Below are positions 1-7,474 of a DNA stretch of 33,440 bases, piece after piece. The first letter of the stretch is position 1. Every line of letters starts with the position of its first letter. The notes beneath the pieces were generated by a model. The model made no database searches. It was not told where the DNA came from and saw nothing but the letters and a program-made list of their open reading frames with translations. This DNA comes from Rariglobus sp. Lineage in GTDB: Bacteria > Verrucomicrobiota > Verrucomicrobiia > Opitutales > Opitutaceae. Made by a program: the position numbers and the translations under genes. The stretch is from positions 1 through 33,440 of the forward strand of contig JAQSWS010000040.1 of the NCBI GenBank assembly GCA_029266495.1. The letters run 5' to 3'.

Positions 1-300
1 TTCGAAGGCCGCTTTAATATTGGCGTCGATGCCGCCGCGGTGGCCGGCCCCCACGCCTCGGAAATCGAAAAAACCAACAAGGAGCTGCTGAGCGTGCCCG
101 TCCAGGTTTACTCCAGCCACGAAGGACTTTTTGCCGGCGCCTCCGTAAAGAGCGGCTACATCACTCGCAGCGACGCCGTGAACCGCGCCTTCTACAATGT
201 GGATTACGATCTGCCCGAGCTGCTTTACGGCAACTTCGTCGATCCCATCCCCTCTTATGTCAGGCCGCTGATGGAATACGTCACACAGCTGTCGCCCTGA
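1..300 (+). CDS. SYLF (Ysc84-type) domain protein, 3' end only
   Basis: The gene starts upstream of the window; the frame is open from base 1 and stops with TGA at 298-300, leaving about 99 residues. The pattern FNIGVDAAAVAGPHAS followed by GLFAGASVKSGYITR matches the second half of the SYLF/Ysc84 domain, a glycine- and alanine-rich fold known to bind phosphoinositides in eukaryotes and found in bacterial proteins that usually carry a signal peptide or lipobox. Any export signal would lie outside the window. The VOC gene starts 2 bases after the stop, so the two are probably cotranscribed. The domain call is fairly secure, but the bacterial role is unknown and nothing here adds to it. Confidence 0.8.
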   Translation, partial: FEGRFNIGVDAAAVAGPHASEIEKTNKELLSVPVQVYSSHEGLFAGASVKSGYITRSDAVNRAFYNVDYDLPELLYGNFVDPIPSYVRPLMEYVTQLSP

Positions 301-302
301 TC

Positions 303-731
303 ATGGCCTATCATAACCCCGTGCTGGGCGGCGGTGGCATTCACCACGTCGCCCTCAAGACGAAAACCTGGGATGCCTCCCTCGCCTTCTACAAAGGCGT
401 CCTCGGCTTCGCCGAAAAAATCACCTGGGCCTACCCTGACGGAAATCGCGCCGGCATGTTCGACACCGGCGGCGGCGGTTATCTGGAGATCTTCGAAAAT
501 CACACCGACACGCCCGCCGCCAATGGCGTGCTCATGCACATCGCCATCCGGACAACGAACGTGAACGCCGTGACCGAACGCGTGCGCGCCGCCGGCTGCA
601 AGATCACCGTCGAGCCGAAAGACGTCACCATCCAGACGACCAACGGCGCCGGCCCCGTGCCGGTTCGTATCGCCTTCTTCGAGGGTCCCAACGGCGAAAT
701 CTGGGAGCTGTTCGAGAATACGCTGACCTGA
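303..731 (+). CDS. VOC (glyoxalase/bleomycin-resistance fold) family protein
   Basis: A 142-residue single VOC module with two beta-alpha-beta-beta-beta halves. The four places where family members bind a divalent metal are occupied: His in GIHHVALK, Glu in GGYLEIFE, His in VLMHIAIR and Glu in GEIWELFE. It could therefore be a metal-dependent lyase, isomerase or dioxygenase, but the substrate cannot be read from sequence. The ATG lies 2 bases past the stop of the SYLF gene and no Shine-Dalgarno motif precedes it, which suggests translational coupling. An inverted repeat pair begins one base after the stop codon. The family call is firm; glyoxalase I or fosfomycin resistance activity is not supported specifically. 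Confidence 0.88.
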   Translation: MAYHNPVLGGGGIHHVALKTKTWDASLAFYKGVLGFAEKITWAYPDGNRAGMFDTGGGGYLEIFENHTDTPAANGVLMHIAIRTTNVNAVTERVRAAGCKITVEPKDVTIQTTNGAGPVPVRIAFFEGPNGEIWELFENTLT

Positions 732-801
732 TGTAGGCCCGACCGCCGGTCGGGTGGATCCAACACTTGACGAGGAAGCCCGACCAGCAGTCGGGCCTGC
801 A
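732..801. repeat. REP/BIME-like inverted repeat pair
   Basis: Two 23-base arms, 732-754 and 779-801, are inverted copies of each other with three mismatches. Each arm is itself a hairpin: CCCGACCG facing CGGTCGGG in the first, GCCCGAC facing GTCGGGC in the second. The outer foot is GTAG (733-736) on one arm and GCAG, read on the opposite strand, on the other. A GTAG-type foot beside an imperfect palindrome is the hallmark of REP sequences mobilised by RAYT (TnpA-REP) transposases. The element fills the space between two convergent genes. A bidirectional terminator role is also possible, but there is no T tract. Confidence 0.6.
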
Positions 802-1461
802 TCATTGCAACCACGTCAGCGCCGGCCGGTTCACCGACCAGGCGAGTTCGCCCGCACCCGCCCATTCGCACTTCCCCGTCCGCTCGTCCCCATCGAGGTA
901 GGCCACGAAGCTGAGCAGCGGCCCCCCTTCCGGCGAAACCCAGAACTTCACGATGTCGAGGGCCGGCAGCGTCTTCCGCCCCAAGATGTCCACGAGGGAG
1001 AAATCGATCATTCCGTTGAAGGCACGATACACCACCTCGGTGCACACAAGCTTGTCCGCGCTGAAAAAATCGAAATCGAAATCGTAGGGCTTGCCCACGT
1101 GGTCGAACGCCCGCGCGATCACCTCGCGTTTTTGCAGCGGCGTGAGGTTCGGACGCAACACCGCCACCGAATCCGCCTCGCCAATCGAATGCTCCACCGT
1201 GGTGAACACCACGCCTTCGCTCACCGCCTCGATGATCGCATAGCCGTGGCCCGCGGCATCGGTTTTCGAAAACGCCTCCAGGTGCCTCAGGATGCGCAGG
1301 TCATTGTCGAGCCCCTCCGCCTTCAATTGCTCCGGCGTGCCGACATACAGCGCCGAATGCGGCCAGTAACCGGGCAGAAAGGCGTTCGACAGATACCAGT
1401 TTCGCCGCTCGATCAGGATGTCGCCCGGCCTGAGCAGGGGACGCAGCGCCTTTCGCCGCAC
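802..1461 (-). CDS. YiiX/YebB-like permuted NlpC/P60 cysteine hydrolase domain (frameshifted C-terminal part of the upstream acyltransferase gene)
   Basis: This frame encodes a papain-like hydrolase domain of the YiiX type: RPGDILIERR, then WPHSALYVG with the probable catalytic His, then DKLVCTEVVYRAF with the probable catalytic Cys. That is the permuted order typical of this family of amidases and lipid hydrolases. No ATG exists at a sensible place; the only candidate is a GTG at 1461 with no ribosome site, lying inside the preceding gene. The preceding frame runs into this one at 1447-1453 with homologous-looking sequence on both sides. I read it as the C-terminal 215 residues of one fusion protein separated by a +1 shift. 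A standalone gene starting at GTG 1461 remains possible. Confidence 0.65.
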   Translation of the reverse strand: MRRKALRPLLRPGDILIERRNWYLSNAFLPGYWPHSALYVGTPEQLKAEGLDNDLRILRHLEAFSKTDAAGHGYAIIEAVSEGVVFTTVEHSIGEADSVAVLRPNLTPLQKREVIARAFDHVGKPYDFDFDFFSADKLVCTEVVYRAFNGMIDFSLVDILGRKTLPALDIVKFWVSPEGGPLLSFVAYLDGDERTGKCEWAGAGELAWSVNRPALTWLQ

Positions 1462-3607
1462 CGGTGACGTCGGCCAGCGCAGTATCGACCTTGTAGGCGA
1501 ACAACTCTCCCGACAGCTCGGCCGTGTTCTCCGCGGCGAGCCGGATCGCCCCGTGAAACATCTCATAACTGCCGTCCCGCCATAATCCGGCCTCCTGCCA
1601 TTCGGGCACCGTCTTCTGGTAATTTCTCCAGCCATTCTCCAGCCAGCGGCGATGGTCCGCATTCGCGAGGTTGGCGCGGATTGAATCATACGTGCCCGCC
1701 CGCAAATCCCAGCGCGGTTCCGCTTCGTTGAGCTTGCGAATCGCCTCCTCCTGCCCGGCAAACGCGCGCACAAAACGCGCCGAATAATCGTAGGCGACCG
1801 CCGCCGCCGTGTAATGCAGCAACAACGCCCGCAACCGCGCCTCCCTGGGCCTGATGTCTTCATGGCGCTGGTATTTCCACACCGTGCGCACCAGCACCGC
1901 GCGATAACTGAGGAACGTCACCAGCATCCGCCGGATTTCATCGTCATCCGCCTGCCGGTAATAGCTGCGCCGCCCCGCCTGGAGCTCGGCCTCGAACACC
2001 CGGAATGTCTTTTCCAATTCCGCCAGTCCACCGATGACCGCCGCCAGCGAGCGCTCGTCCGATGCCATTTCCTCGGCCAGTTCCGCGGCCGGCAGCGACG
2101 CCGGCTCGGGCGCGTCCGCACGCAAAAACTCCGTCGGCCGGTCGCGCAACAGCCACGCGCCAAACCACAAGGCGAACGCAAGGCTCGACGCGCCGACCGC
2201 AACATTGAGCCACAACGGCGGACGATACCGCCGCACCGACGCCGCGACCGTGACCGGGGCCGGCGGCGAGACCTCACGGAACTCCCTGGCGAGTTCGCCC
2301 AGTTCCCGCACCACCCCGGCTTGCGACTCGCGCAACACCGCGCGCCGCTTCGGTTGAAACAGCAACCGCGTCTCGGCGACGATGCGCGGCAGCAAACGGC
2401 GCCAGCGACGCGCGTTGTCCAGCGCCGCAAGGCCGCTCACCGGCATGATCAGCATCAAAGCCACCACGACCCAGGGAACAAAATAGCCCGCCAGCCACCA
2501 TGCGGTGAGCGCATACCAGGCTCCGTAAACCGGCAGGCCCAGCAAAAGACGGTTGAGCGCCAGCGTCATCCGCCCGGGAGCTGGTATCCAGGACGAAACT
2601 ACGCGAACAAACACATAGGGCGGCAGGTGCTTGATCGCGCCGACCACCCCGAGCACGGTCCCGACAAGCAGGACGGCGACCTTGCAGGCAAGGGAGCCCG
2701 CCAGGCGCCAGCCTTGCAGTGAAAGCTCCGCATCCTCCGCGGGAATGCCCGCCGCCCGCAACGCCGTGCCGTGCTCCCTCACCCGGGCCGCCGCCGCCTC
2801 CGCCCGCGGACGATCCGCCCGGTGAAAATAGTTGATCGCATCCACCGCCGCCTGCTGCTGGCGCAAACCCGCCAGCGCGTCACGCCGCTTGAATCCCGCC
2901 GCGGGCAGCAACGCCTCAAGGTCCTCCAGCAACGGCTGCCATGCCACCTCGTCGAGATGGAGCACCACGGCTTTCAACCGCGCGTTCAACTCGGCGGTCA
3001 GCGTGCGCATCGCGAGATGCTCGTCACCGCCATGCTGCGCGAGCCATGCACCCACGTCGACCGGCTCGCCGATCTTGGTCAACACGGCGCTGCGGAAACG
3101 CTCCTTCTGTTCGTAATGCAGGCCCACGGGCACGACTTTCAATCCCTGCGCGCCCGCCGCGAGCGCCTGCAACGCAAGGCGCGCCGCACCCGAGCGCACG
3201 AGCGCGAGTTGATTGTCATCGTGGCTTTTCCCTTCAGGAAAAATGCCCATCACATGCCCGTCCGCGATCTGCTTCGCCGCCGCCGCGAGCGACTCCAGGT
3301 TGCGGGCGACCAGCGAGCGGTCGTCGGTGCCGCGATACGCCGGCACCATGCCCAGCGCCCGGAGCAGTTTTCCAAAAAGCGGAATGTCGAAAAGAGGCGC
3401 CTTGGCCATCAACCGCACCGGCCGGCCCGCGGCGACGCCCAGCAGCACGGGATCGATGAGCGAGTTGGGATGGTTCGCCGCGAGCAACACGGGCCCGGAC
3501 CGGGGAATCCTGTCCGCGCCGGTGACCTCGATGCGCGGATAATAAAACTTCACCAGCGAACGCACCATCCGGCGCGCGAAAGAACCGGAGAATTCAGAGA
3601 ATGCCAT
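1301..3607 (-). CDS. PlsC-type glycerolipid acyltransferase, N-terminal part of a fusion interrupted by a probable frameshift
   Basis: The 768-codon frame begins with a PlsC/GPAT acyltransferase domain. NHPNSLIDP (residues 45-53) is the active-site motif in its H-x5-D form, as in Sct1/Gpt2-like enzymes, and FPEGKSHDD (123-131) is motif III. Acyl transfer from acyl-CoA or acyl-ACP to a glycerolipid at the inner membrane is expected. Hydrophobic segments near 305-330, 355-395 and 470-490 suggest a membrane-anchored middle region, followed by a soluble helical region. After about residue 719 (base 1451) the family-like sequence continues in another frame (see 802-1461), and the last ~50 residues here look like out-of-frame translation. 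Without one surplus base near 1450 the product would be about 934 residues. It is the last gene of a minus-strand unit, 18 bases after the pncC-like gene. Confidence 0.8.
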   Translation of the reverse strand: MAFSEFSGSFARRMVRSLVKFYYPRIEVTGADRIPRSGPVLLAANHPNSLIDPVLLGVAAGRPVRLMAKAPLFDIPLFGKLLRALGMVPAYRGTDDRSLVARNLESLAAAAKQIADGHVMGIFPEGKSHDDNQLALVRSGAARLALQALAAGAQGLKVVPVGLHYEQKERFRSAVLTKIGEPVDVGAWLAQHGGDEHLAMRTLTAELNARLKAVVLHLDEVAWQPLLEDLEALLPAAGFKRRDALAGLRQQQAAVDAINYFHRADRPRAEAAAARVREHGTALRAAGIPAEDAELSLQGWRLAGSLACKVAVLLVGTVLGVVGAIKHLPPYVFVRVVSSWIPAPGRMTLALNRLLLGLPVYGAWYALTAWWLAGYFVPWVVVALMLIMPVSGLAALDNARRWRRLLPRIVAETRLLFQPKRRAVLRESQAGVVRELGELAREFREVSPPAPVTVAASVRRYRPPLWLNVAVGASSLAFALWFGAWLLRDRPTEFLRADAPEPASLPAAELAEEMASDERSLAAVIGGLAELEKTFRVFEAELQAGRRSYYRQADDDEIRRMLVTFLSYRAVLVRTVWKYQRHEDIRPREARLRALLLHYTAAAVAYDYSARFVRAFAGQEEAIRKLNEAEPRWDLRAGTYDSIRANLANADHRRWLENGWRNYQKTVPEWQEAGLWRDGSYEMFHGAIRLAAENTAELSGELFAYKVDTALADVTGAAKGAASPAQAGRHPDRAAKLVSVERLSARLLAAFGAVCRHAGAIEGGGARQ

Positions 3608-3625
3608 AAAGAAGTCGAGAGGGCC

Positions 3626-4147
3626 TCAGCTTGCCTGAGGCCGGTTGGGCCTTGAAATTCTCAAATACGCCACCAGCTCCGCGATCACCGCGTCGGTCAC
3701 GCACTGCTGCGCCTCATGGCGGGTCATATCGGGGCATACCACGCGGCCGGTGACAATCTGCCACCGGCGGACGTCGATCCGGCGGACAATCGCCCAATGC
3801 GCAAACGGCGCGTCCACGTCCTGCGCCGGCGACGGCTCGGCATATCCCGTGGTGGCGGCCGCCACATCGGCGTCGAAAAGCCGCGCCGCACCCCGCGCCA
3901 TCTGCACTGCGACCTCGGCGGAGACCGCGTTGACCTTCGCCGCGGGCGCACGTTTCACGCCGAGATGCCGCACCTTCTGATCGAGCGTGTAGGCGGTGAG
4001 TCCGCCAAGAAAAAACCCGGATGCACCCGGCACGGCGGTGATCGCCGCCTGCACCCGCCCGCCCGTCATGCTCTCGGCCACCGCGAGCGTGAGCACGGGC
4101 TCGCGCAGGCAAAGCGCTTTGAGTTCGTGCGCGGCGGAGACAGGCAT
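3626..4147 (-). CDS. pncC: CinA C-terminal-type nicotinamide-nucleotide amidohydrolase
   Basis: A 173-residue protein corresponding to the stand-alone CinA C-terminal domain (PncC). This domain deamidates nicotinamide mononucleotide to nicotinate mononucleotide in NAD salvage. The family landmarks are visible: LAVAESMTGGRVQAAIT near the N-terminus, GASGFFLGGLTAYT, and the later AATTGYAEPS loop. The N-terminal molybdopterin-like domain of full CinA is absent, as in E. coli PncC. I start at ATG 4147, 11 bases after the SET gene's stop, because the longer frame upstream is unrelated sequence inside that gene. The family is clear. The exact activity is inferred, and several insertions (SPAQDVDAP) are unusual. 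Confidence 0.8.
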   Translation of the reverse strand: MPVSAAHELKALCLREPVLTLAVAESMTGGRVQAAITAVPGASGFFLGGLTAYTLDQKVRHLGVKRAPAAKVNAVSAEVAVQMARGAARLFDADVAAATTGYAEPSPAQDVDAPFAHWAIVRRIDVRRWQIVTGRVVCPDMTRHEAQQCVTDAVIAELVAYLRISRPNRPQAS

Positions 4148-4158
4148 GACGCGGCAGC

Positions 4159-4728
4159 TTACTTGACGCGCTCGACGCGGCGAGCTTTCGCGAGCCGCTT
4201 CCGTAAACGCCAGCGATGGCTCTTGGCCACAATGTAGCCGGCGCAGCGTTTCGCGCCGCACAGGCACGGGTGCTCCTTCCAGTTTTCCACGTCGAAACCG
4301 TAGTCGAAGGTCAGCTCCTCCCCCTTCGCGATGTCGCGCCGCGCGGTGATCCAGATGCGGCCGCGCACGTTTTTACTTTCGCAATTCGGTTCGCACGAGT
4401 GGTTGATCAACCGCGCGGTGTTCCATGCCATGTGGCCGTCGAGATCGTAACGCTTGTTGATCTCGAAAATATAAACGCACCCGTCGCCGCCGCGGGCCGC
4501 GCGGGCGGCGCGTTCCTCGTCACGACGATCCGACTCCGCCTTGGTGATGCGCTCGCCCTCATACTCGATGATGCGCGTGCCCGAGGGGATGTCTTTGCTT
4601 GCGATGACTCCGCGGCCATGGATCGCCGAGCGACGGACCTTCGCCCACGGCGACGTGGTCGGACGACGGCGCGTGGTGTTCGCGGCCGGCGCCGCGGTTT
4701 TTTTTACGGACGGTTTCGCTTTGCTCAT
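4159..4728 (-). CDS. SET-domain protein-lysine methyltransferase
   Basis: A 189-residue protein with a complete small SET domain: [17 protein letters not shown] at the start, [14 protein letters not shown] (the SAM-binding and pseudoknot NHSCxPN motif), GEELTFDYG with the catalytic-site Tyr, and a post-SET Cys cluster [12 protein letters not shown] that probably binds zinc with the NHSC cysteine. Such enzymes transfer methyl groups from SAM to protein lysines. The first ~30 residues are a basic Lys/Ala/Pro/Arg tail resembling histone-like tails, and the C-terminus is also strongly basic. The ATG overlaps the xth stop (ATGA at 4725-4728), so translation is probably coupled. The bacterial substrate is unknown. 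Confidence 0.92.
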   Translation of the reverse strand: MSKAKPSVKKTAAPAANTTRRRPTTSPWAKVRRSAIHGRGVIASKDIPSGTRIIEYEGERITKAESDRRDEERAARAARGGDGCVYIFEINKRYDLDGHMAWNTARLINHSCEPNCESKNVRGRIWITARRDIAKGEELTFDYGFDVENWKEHPCLCGAKRCAGYIVAKSHRWRLRKRLAKARRVERVK

Positions 4729-5483
4729 GCGGTCAGTTCAAGTCCCACCGGGCAATGATCGCTGCCCATGACTTCGGGTGAAATCCACGCTCGCTTGAGG
4801 CGGGGCGCAAGCGCGGCCGAGGCGAGAAAATAGTCGATGCGCCACCCGATGTTGCGGGGACGCGCGCCGGCGCGGTAGGTCCACCACGAGTAATGGCCGG
4901 GGCCTTTTTCGAAACGACGGAACGTGTCGATGAAACCGGCGTTCAGGAACGCACGGAAACCGTCGCGCTCCTCGTTGCTGAAACCGGGGTTGCCCACGTT
5001 TTCCTTGGGGCGGGCGAGATCAATCTCCTCATGGGCGACGTTGAGATCGCCGCACACGATCACGGGCTTGGCGCGTTCCAGGGTCTTCAGATAGGCAAGG
5101 AAATCGCGATCCCATGACTGCCGGTAAGGCAGGCGCACGAGATCGTGCTGCGCGTTGGGCACGTAGACGTTGACGAGATAATAATCGGCAAACTCCACCG
5201 TGATCACGCGCCCCTCCTGATCGTGGGCGGCAATGCCGATGCCGTAGAAAACGTTGACCGGTTTGTGCCGCGTAAACACCGCGGTGCCGCTGTATCCTTT
5301 TTTCACGGCGGCGTTCCAGAGCGCGGTGTAGCTGTCCGGCCAGGTCACGTGCTGCACGTCGCCGGGGTGGCATTTGGTTTCCTGCAGGCAGATGACGTCA
5401 GGGCCGTTGACGCCGAGATGGTCGAGAAAACCCTTTTGAAGCACGGCCCGCAGACCGTTCACATTCCAGGAGACAAGTTTCAT
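4725..5483 (-). CDS. xth: Exodeoxyribonuclease III / AP endonuclease (Xth family)
   Basis: A 252-residue enzyme of the endonuclease/exonuclease/phosphatase fold, close to the usual ExoIII length. Landmarks: WNVNGLRA near the start, the metal-binding Glu35 in [26 protein letters not shown] with the catalytic Asp and Asn, RIDYFLAS, and [10 protein letters not shown] with the terminal Asp-His pair. It should cut DNA at abasic sites and remove 3' blocking groups in base-excision repair. It is the first gene of the xth > SET > pncC > acyltransferase unit and shares an ATGA overlap with the SET gene. A pyrimidine-rich tract rather than a Shine-Dalgarno site precedes the ATG. The promoter should lie in the 166-base divergent gap 5484-5649, where I see no clear -35/-10 pair. 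Confidence 0.95.
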   Translation of the reverse strand: MKLVSWNVNGLRAVLQKGFLDHLGVNGPDVICLQETKCHPGDVQHVTWPDSYTALWNAAVKKGYSGTAVFTRHKPVNVFYGIGIAAHDQEGRVITVEFADYYLVNVYVPNAQHDLVRLPYRQSWDRDFLAYLKTLERAKPVIVCGDLNVAHEEIDLARPKENVGNPGFSNEERDGFRAFLNAGFIDTFRRFEKGPGHYSWWTYRAGARPRNIGWRIDYFLASAALAPRLKRAWISPEVMGSDHCPVGLELTA

Positions 5484-5649
5484 GAAAGGCAGAAACTCGC
5501 CGCGCCTCCGCCGGGTTTCAACTCGCGATTAAGCAAAGATCCGCCCCGGGTCGCAACCGGTCCCTTGCGCTGGTGGTCCGGAGAAGCTCCGCCAGATCGT
5601 AAGAGCGGCGTTGCCAGCGGGCTCAGGATGGGGCCATTTTTGACGTTCC

Positions 5650-7158
5650 ATGTCCGCGTTTACCCATCTCCCGCTCGGTCAGCGTATCCCCGACAGCCTC
5701 CACGGCGTCTCCGCCAGCCTGCCCACGATGCACGATGTGATCGGCTACGAGGAAAAGAATCCCGAGGTCACGCGGCACATGACCTCCGGCTACCCGCGCT
5801 TCGTGGTTCATCCGTTCTCCAAGCGGGCCGGAGCCCACCTCTTGCGCACGCTCGGCCTCGAGGGCCGCGCCATCTGGCTCACCTCGTCCATCCGCGCCGC
5901 CGAACAGCTCCGTCTCCACCTCGGCGAACCCGCCGCCCTCCTGCCGGCCGAAGCCGCGCTGACCGGCGTGACGTTTCCCGAGGACGCCACGCTGTCGGCC
6001 CGCGCCAAAACCTTTCTTCAACACACCGGCATGTTTCTCTCCTCCCGCGAGGCCGAGGACTACTTGCTGCGCGTCGGCGAACTTTCCGCGGACCAGGCTC
6101 AGGACGAAAAGAGTTTCGATGGCTACGCCCCCGCCAATGTGAAGGGCCATGTCGCCCGCTTTTATCAGCACGCCGCGGCCTCCGACGTGTTCCTCGCCAC
6201 CAGTGGCATGAACGCCCTCGCCGCGGCCTTTCGCGTGGGTTCCGACCTGCAACGGCCGCGCGGCCGCACGCGCTGGCTCCAGCTCGGCTGGCTCTATCTC
6301 GACACGATCGCCCTCCTGCAAAAGTTCACCGACGCGCCCGCAAGCGACTACCTTTTCCAGAGCGACGTCTTCAATCTCGACGCGCTCAAGACCCTCTTCG
6401 CGGAACAAGGCGCCCGCATCGCCGGAGTCATCACCGAGGTCCCGACCAATCCGCTCATCCAGACACCCGACCTCCCCGCCATCGCCGCGCTCTGTCGTGA
6501 ACACGGCATTCTCCTCATCGTCGATCCGACGATCGCCTCGCCGCTCAACATCGACGTGCTCCCGCACTCCGACCTGGTGGCCAACTCCCTGACAAAATAC
6601 ACCGCCAGCGAAGGCGACGTCATCCTGGGTGCCGTCGTGGTGAATCCGCAGAGTCCGCACGCCGCCGATTTCCGCGCCCGCCTGCCCGGTGCGCTCGAGC
6701 CCGTTTACTCACGCGACGTGTCCCGGCTCGCCTGTCAGATCGGCGACGCGCCCGCGCTCATGGCGCAGATCAACCGCACCGCACCCGCGGTGGTCGAGTT
6801 CCTGCGCACACATCCGCGCATCAAGGAACTTTACTGGTCGCACCACCCCGCCTCTCGCGAAAACTACCTGAAACTCGCCCACAGCCCGGACGCGATCGGC
6901 AGCATGATTTCCTTCGTCGTCGACGGGCCGGTCGCCGGTTTTTACGACCGCCTGCGCCTGCCGAAAGGCCCGAGCTTCGGTATGAAGACGACGCTGATCT
7001 GCCCGTTCATCTACCTTGCTCACTATGATCTTGTGACGACCGGGAGCGGGCGCGCCACCCTCGCCGCCGCCGGCTTGCACCCGGAGTTGCTGCGCCTGTC
7101 CATCGGCGCGGAGCCTGCCGGCGACATCATCGCCGCGCTCGCCGAGGCGCTCGGCTGA
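5650..7158 (+). CDS. Cystathionine gamma-synthase-like PLP enzyme (fungal Str2-like type)
   Basis: A 502-residue PLP enzyme of the Cys/Met metabolism family. The N-terminal region has the HGVSASLPTMHDVIGYEE and TSGYPRFVVHP pattern that I associate with fungal cystathionine gamma-synthases of the Str2 type, rather than with the ~380-residue bacterial MetB. The PLP-binding Lys is probably K316 in NSLTKYTASEGD, and the PLP-stacking and phosphate-contact regions (TSGMNALAA, VDPTIASPLN) are present. It would join an activated homoserine with cysteine to make cystathionine, or perform a related gamma-replacement. The ATG follows a T-rich, SD-less leader. The DUF167 gene follows 15 bases after the stop. 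The family is certain; the reaction is inferred from the subfamily. Confidence 0.85.
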   Translation: MSAFTHLPLGQRIPDSLHGVSASLPTMHDVIGYEEKNPEVTRHMTSGYPRFVVHPFSKRAGAHLLRTLGLEGRAIWLTSSIRAAEQLRLHLGEPAALLPAEAALTGVTFPEDATLSARAKTFLQHTGMFLSSREAEDYLLRVGELSADQAQDEKSFDGYAPANVKGHVARFYQHAAASDVFLATSGMNALAAAFRVGSDLQRPRGRTRWLQLGWLYLDTIALLQKFTDAPASDYLFQSDVFNLDALKTLFAEQGARIAGVITEVPTNPLIQTPDLPAIAALCREHGILLIVDPTIASPLNIDVLPHSDLVANSLTKYTASEGDVILGAVVVNPQSPHAADFRARLPGALEPVYSRDVSRLACQIGDAPALMAQINRTAPAVVEFLRTHPRIKELYWSHHPASRENYLKLAHSPDAIGSMISFVVDGPVAGFYDRLRLPKGPSFGMKTTLICPFIYLAHYDLVTTGSGRATLAAAGLHPELLRLSIGAEPAGDIIAALAEALG

Positions 7159-7173
7159 GTTCGGACACCGCGC

Positions 7174-7455
7174 ATGAGTGCCGCCTCCTGCAAACTCGCG
7201 ATCAAGGCCATTCCCAACGCTCCCCGCACCGCCCTCGCCGGCTGGCTCGGCGACGTGTTGAAAGTCAAAGTCCACGCCCCCGCCCTCGAGGGCCGCGCCA
7301 ACGAGGAATTATGCGCCTTCATCGCCGGCATCCTCGGCCTGCCCAGGCGCTCCGTGTCCCTCGCCCAAGGCGACAAGTCCCGTCAAAAACTTCTCCACAT
7401 CGAAGGCCTCACCCTCCCCGAAATCCGAACCCGCCTCGACCCCCTTGTCACTTAA
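7174..7455 (+). CDS. DUF167 / YggU family protein
   Basis: A 93-residue protein that fits the DUF167 (YggU) family along its whole length: LAIKAIPNAPRTALAGW, then VKVHAPALEGRANEEL, then IAGILGLPRRSVSLAQGDKSRQKLLHIEG. The GRAN-E-L and G-KSR-K motifs are the diagnostic parts. Function is unknown in general; structures show a small alpha/beta fold. It follows the cystathionine gamma-synthase-like gene by 15 bases and is probably cotranscribed. Its TAA stop lies inside the palindromic repeat at 7445-7474. Confidence 0.9.
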   Translation: MSAASCKLAIKAIPNAPRTALAGWLGDVLKVKVHAPALEGRANEELCAFIAGILGLPRRSVSLAQGDKSRQKLLHIEGLTLPEIRTRLDPLVT

Positions 7456-7474
7456 TAGGTGACAAGCCTGCCTT
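7445..7474 (+). repeat. 30-bp palindromic repeat, copy A
   Basis: TTGTCAC and GTGACAA arms around TTAATAG form a hairpin, followed by GCCTGCCTT. The same 30 bases occur at 22789-22818 with a single A/G difference that keeps the stem paired (T-A versus T-G). The stop codon of the DUF167 gene is inside the hairpin, and the convergent MATE gene ends at 7473. Both copies lie at the 3' side of a plus-strand gene, so a terminator-like role is possible. The conserved GCCTGCCTT tail, however, is not a T tract. Confidence 0.6.

Noticed and set aside
1301-1447. The last ~50 codons of the 768-codon acyltransferase frame as a real C-terminus
   Set aside because: The family-like sequence continues in the other frame, and this tail looks like out-of-frame translation. 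I kept the coordinates as the open frame runs but do not trust the tail.
754-3655. Plus-strand frames opposite the acyltransferase/YiiX gene
   Set aside because: Arg/His/Gln-rich antisense products; no domain recognised.
5145-6660. Long frames on both strands over xth and the cystathionine gamma-synthase-like gene
   Set aside because: Arg/Pro/His-rich or Gly-rich products without motifs; both true genes have full catalytic motifs.
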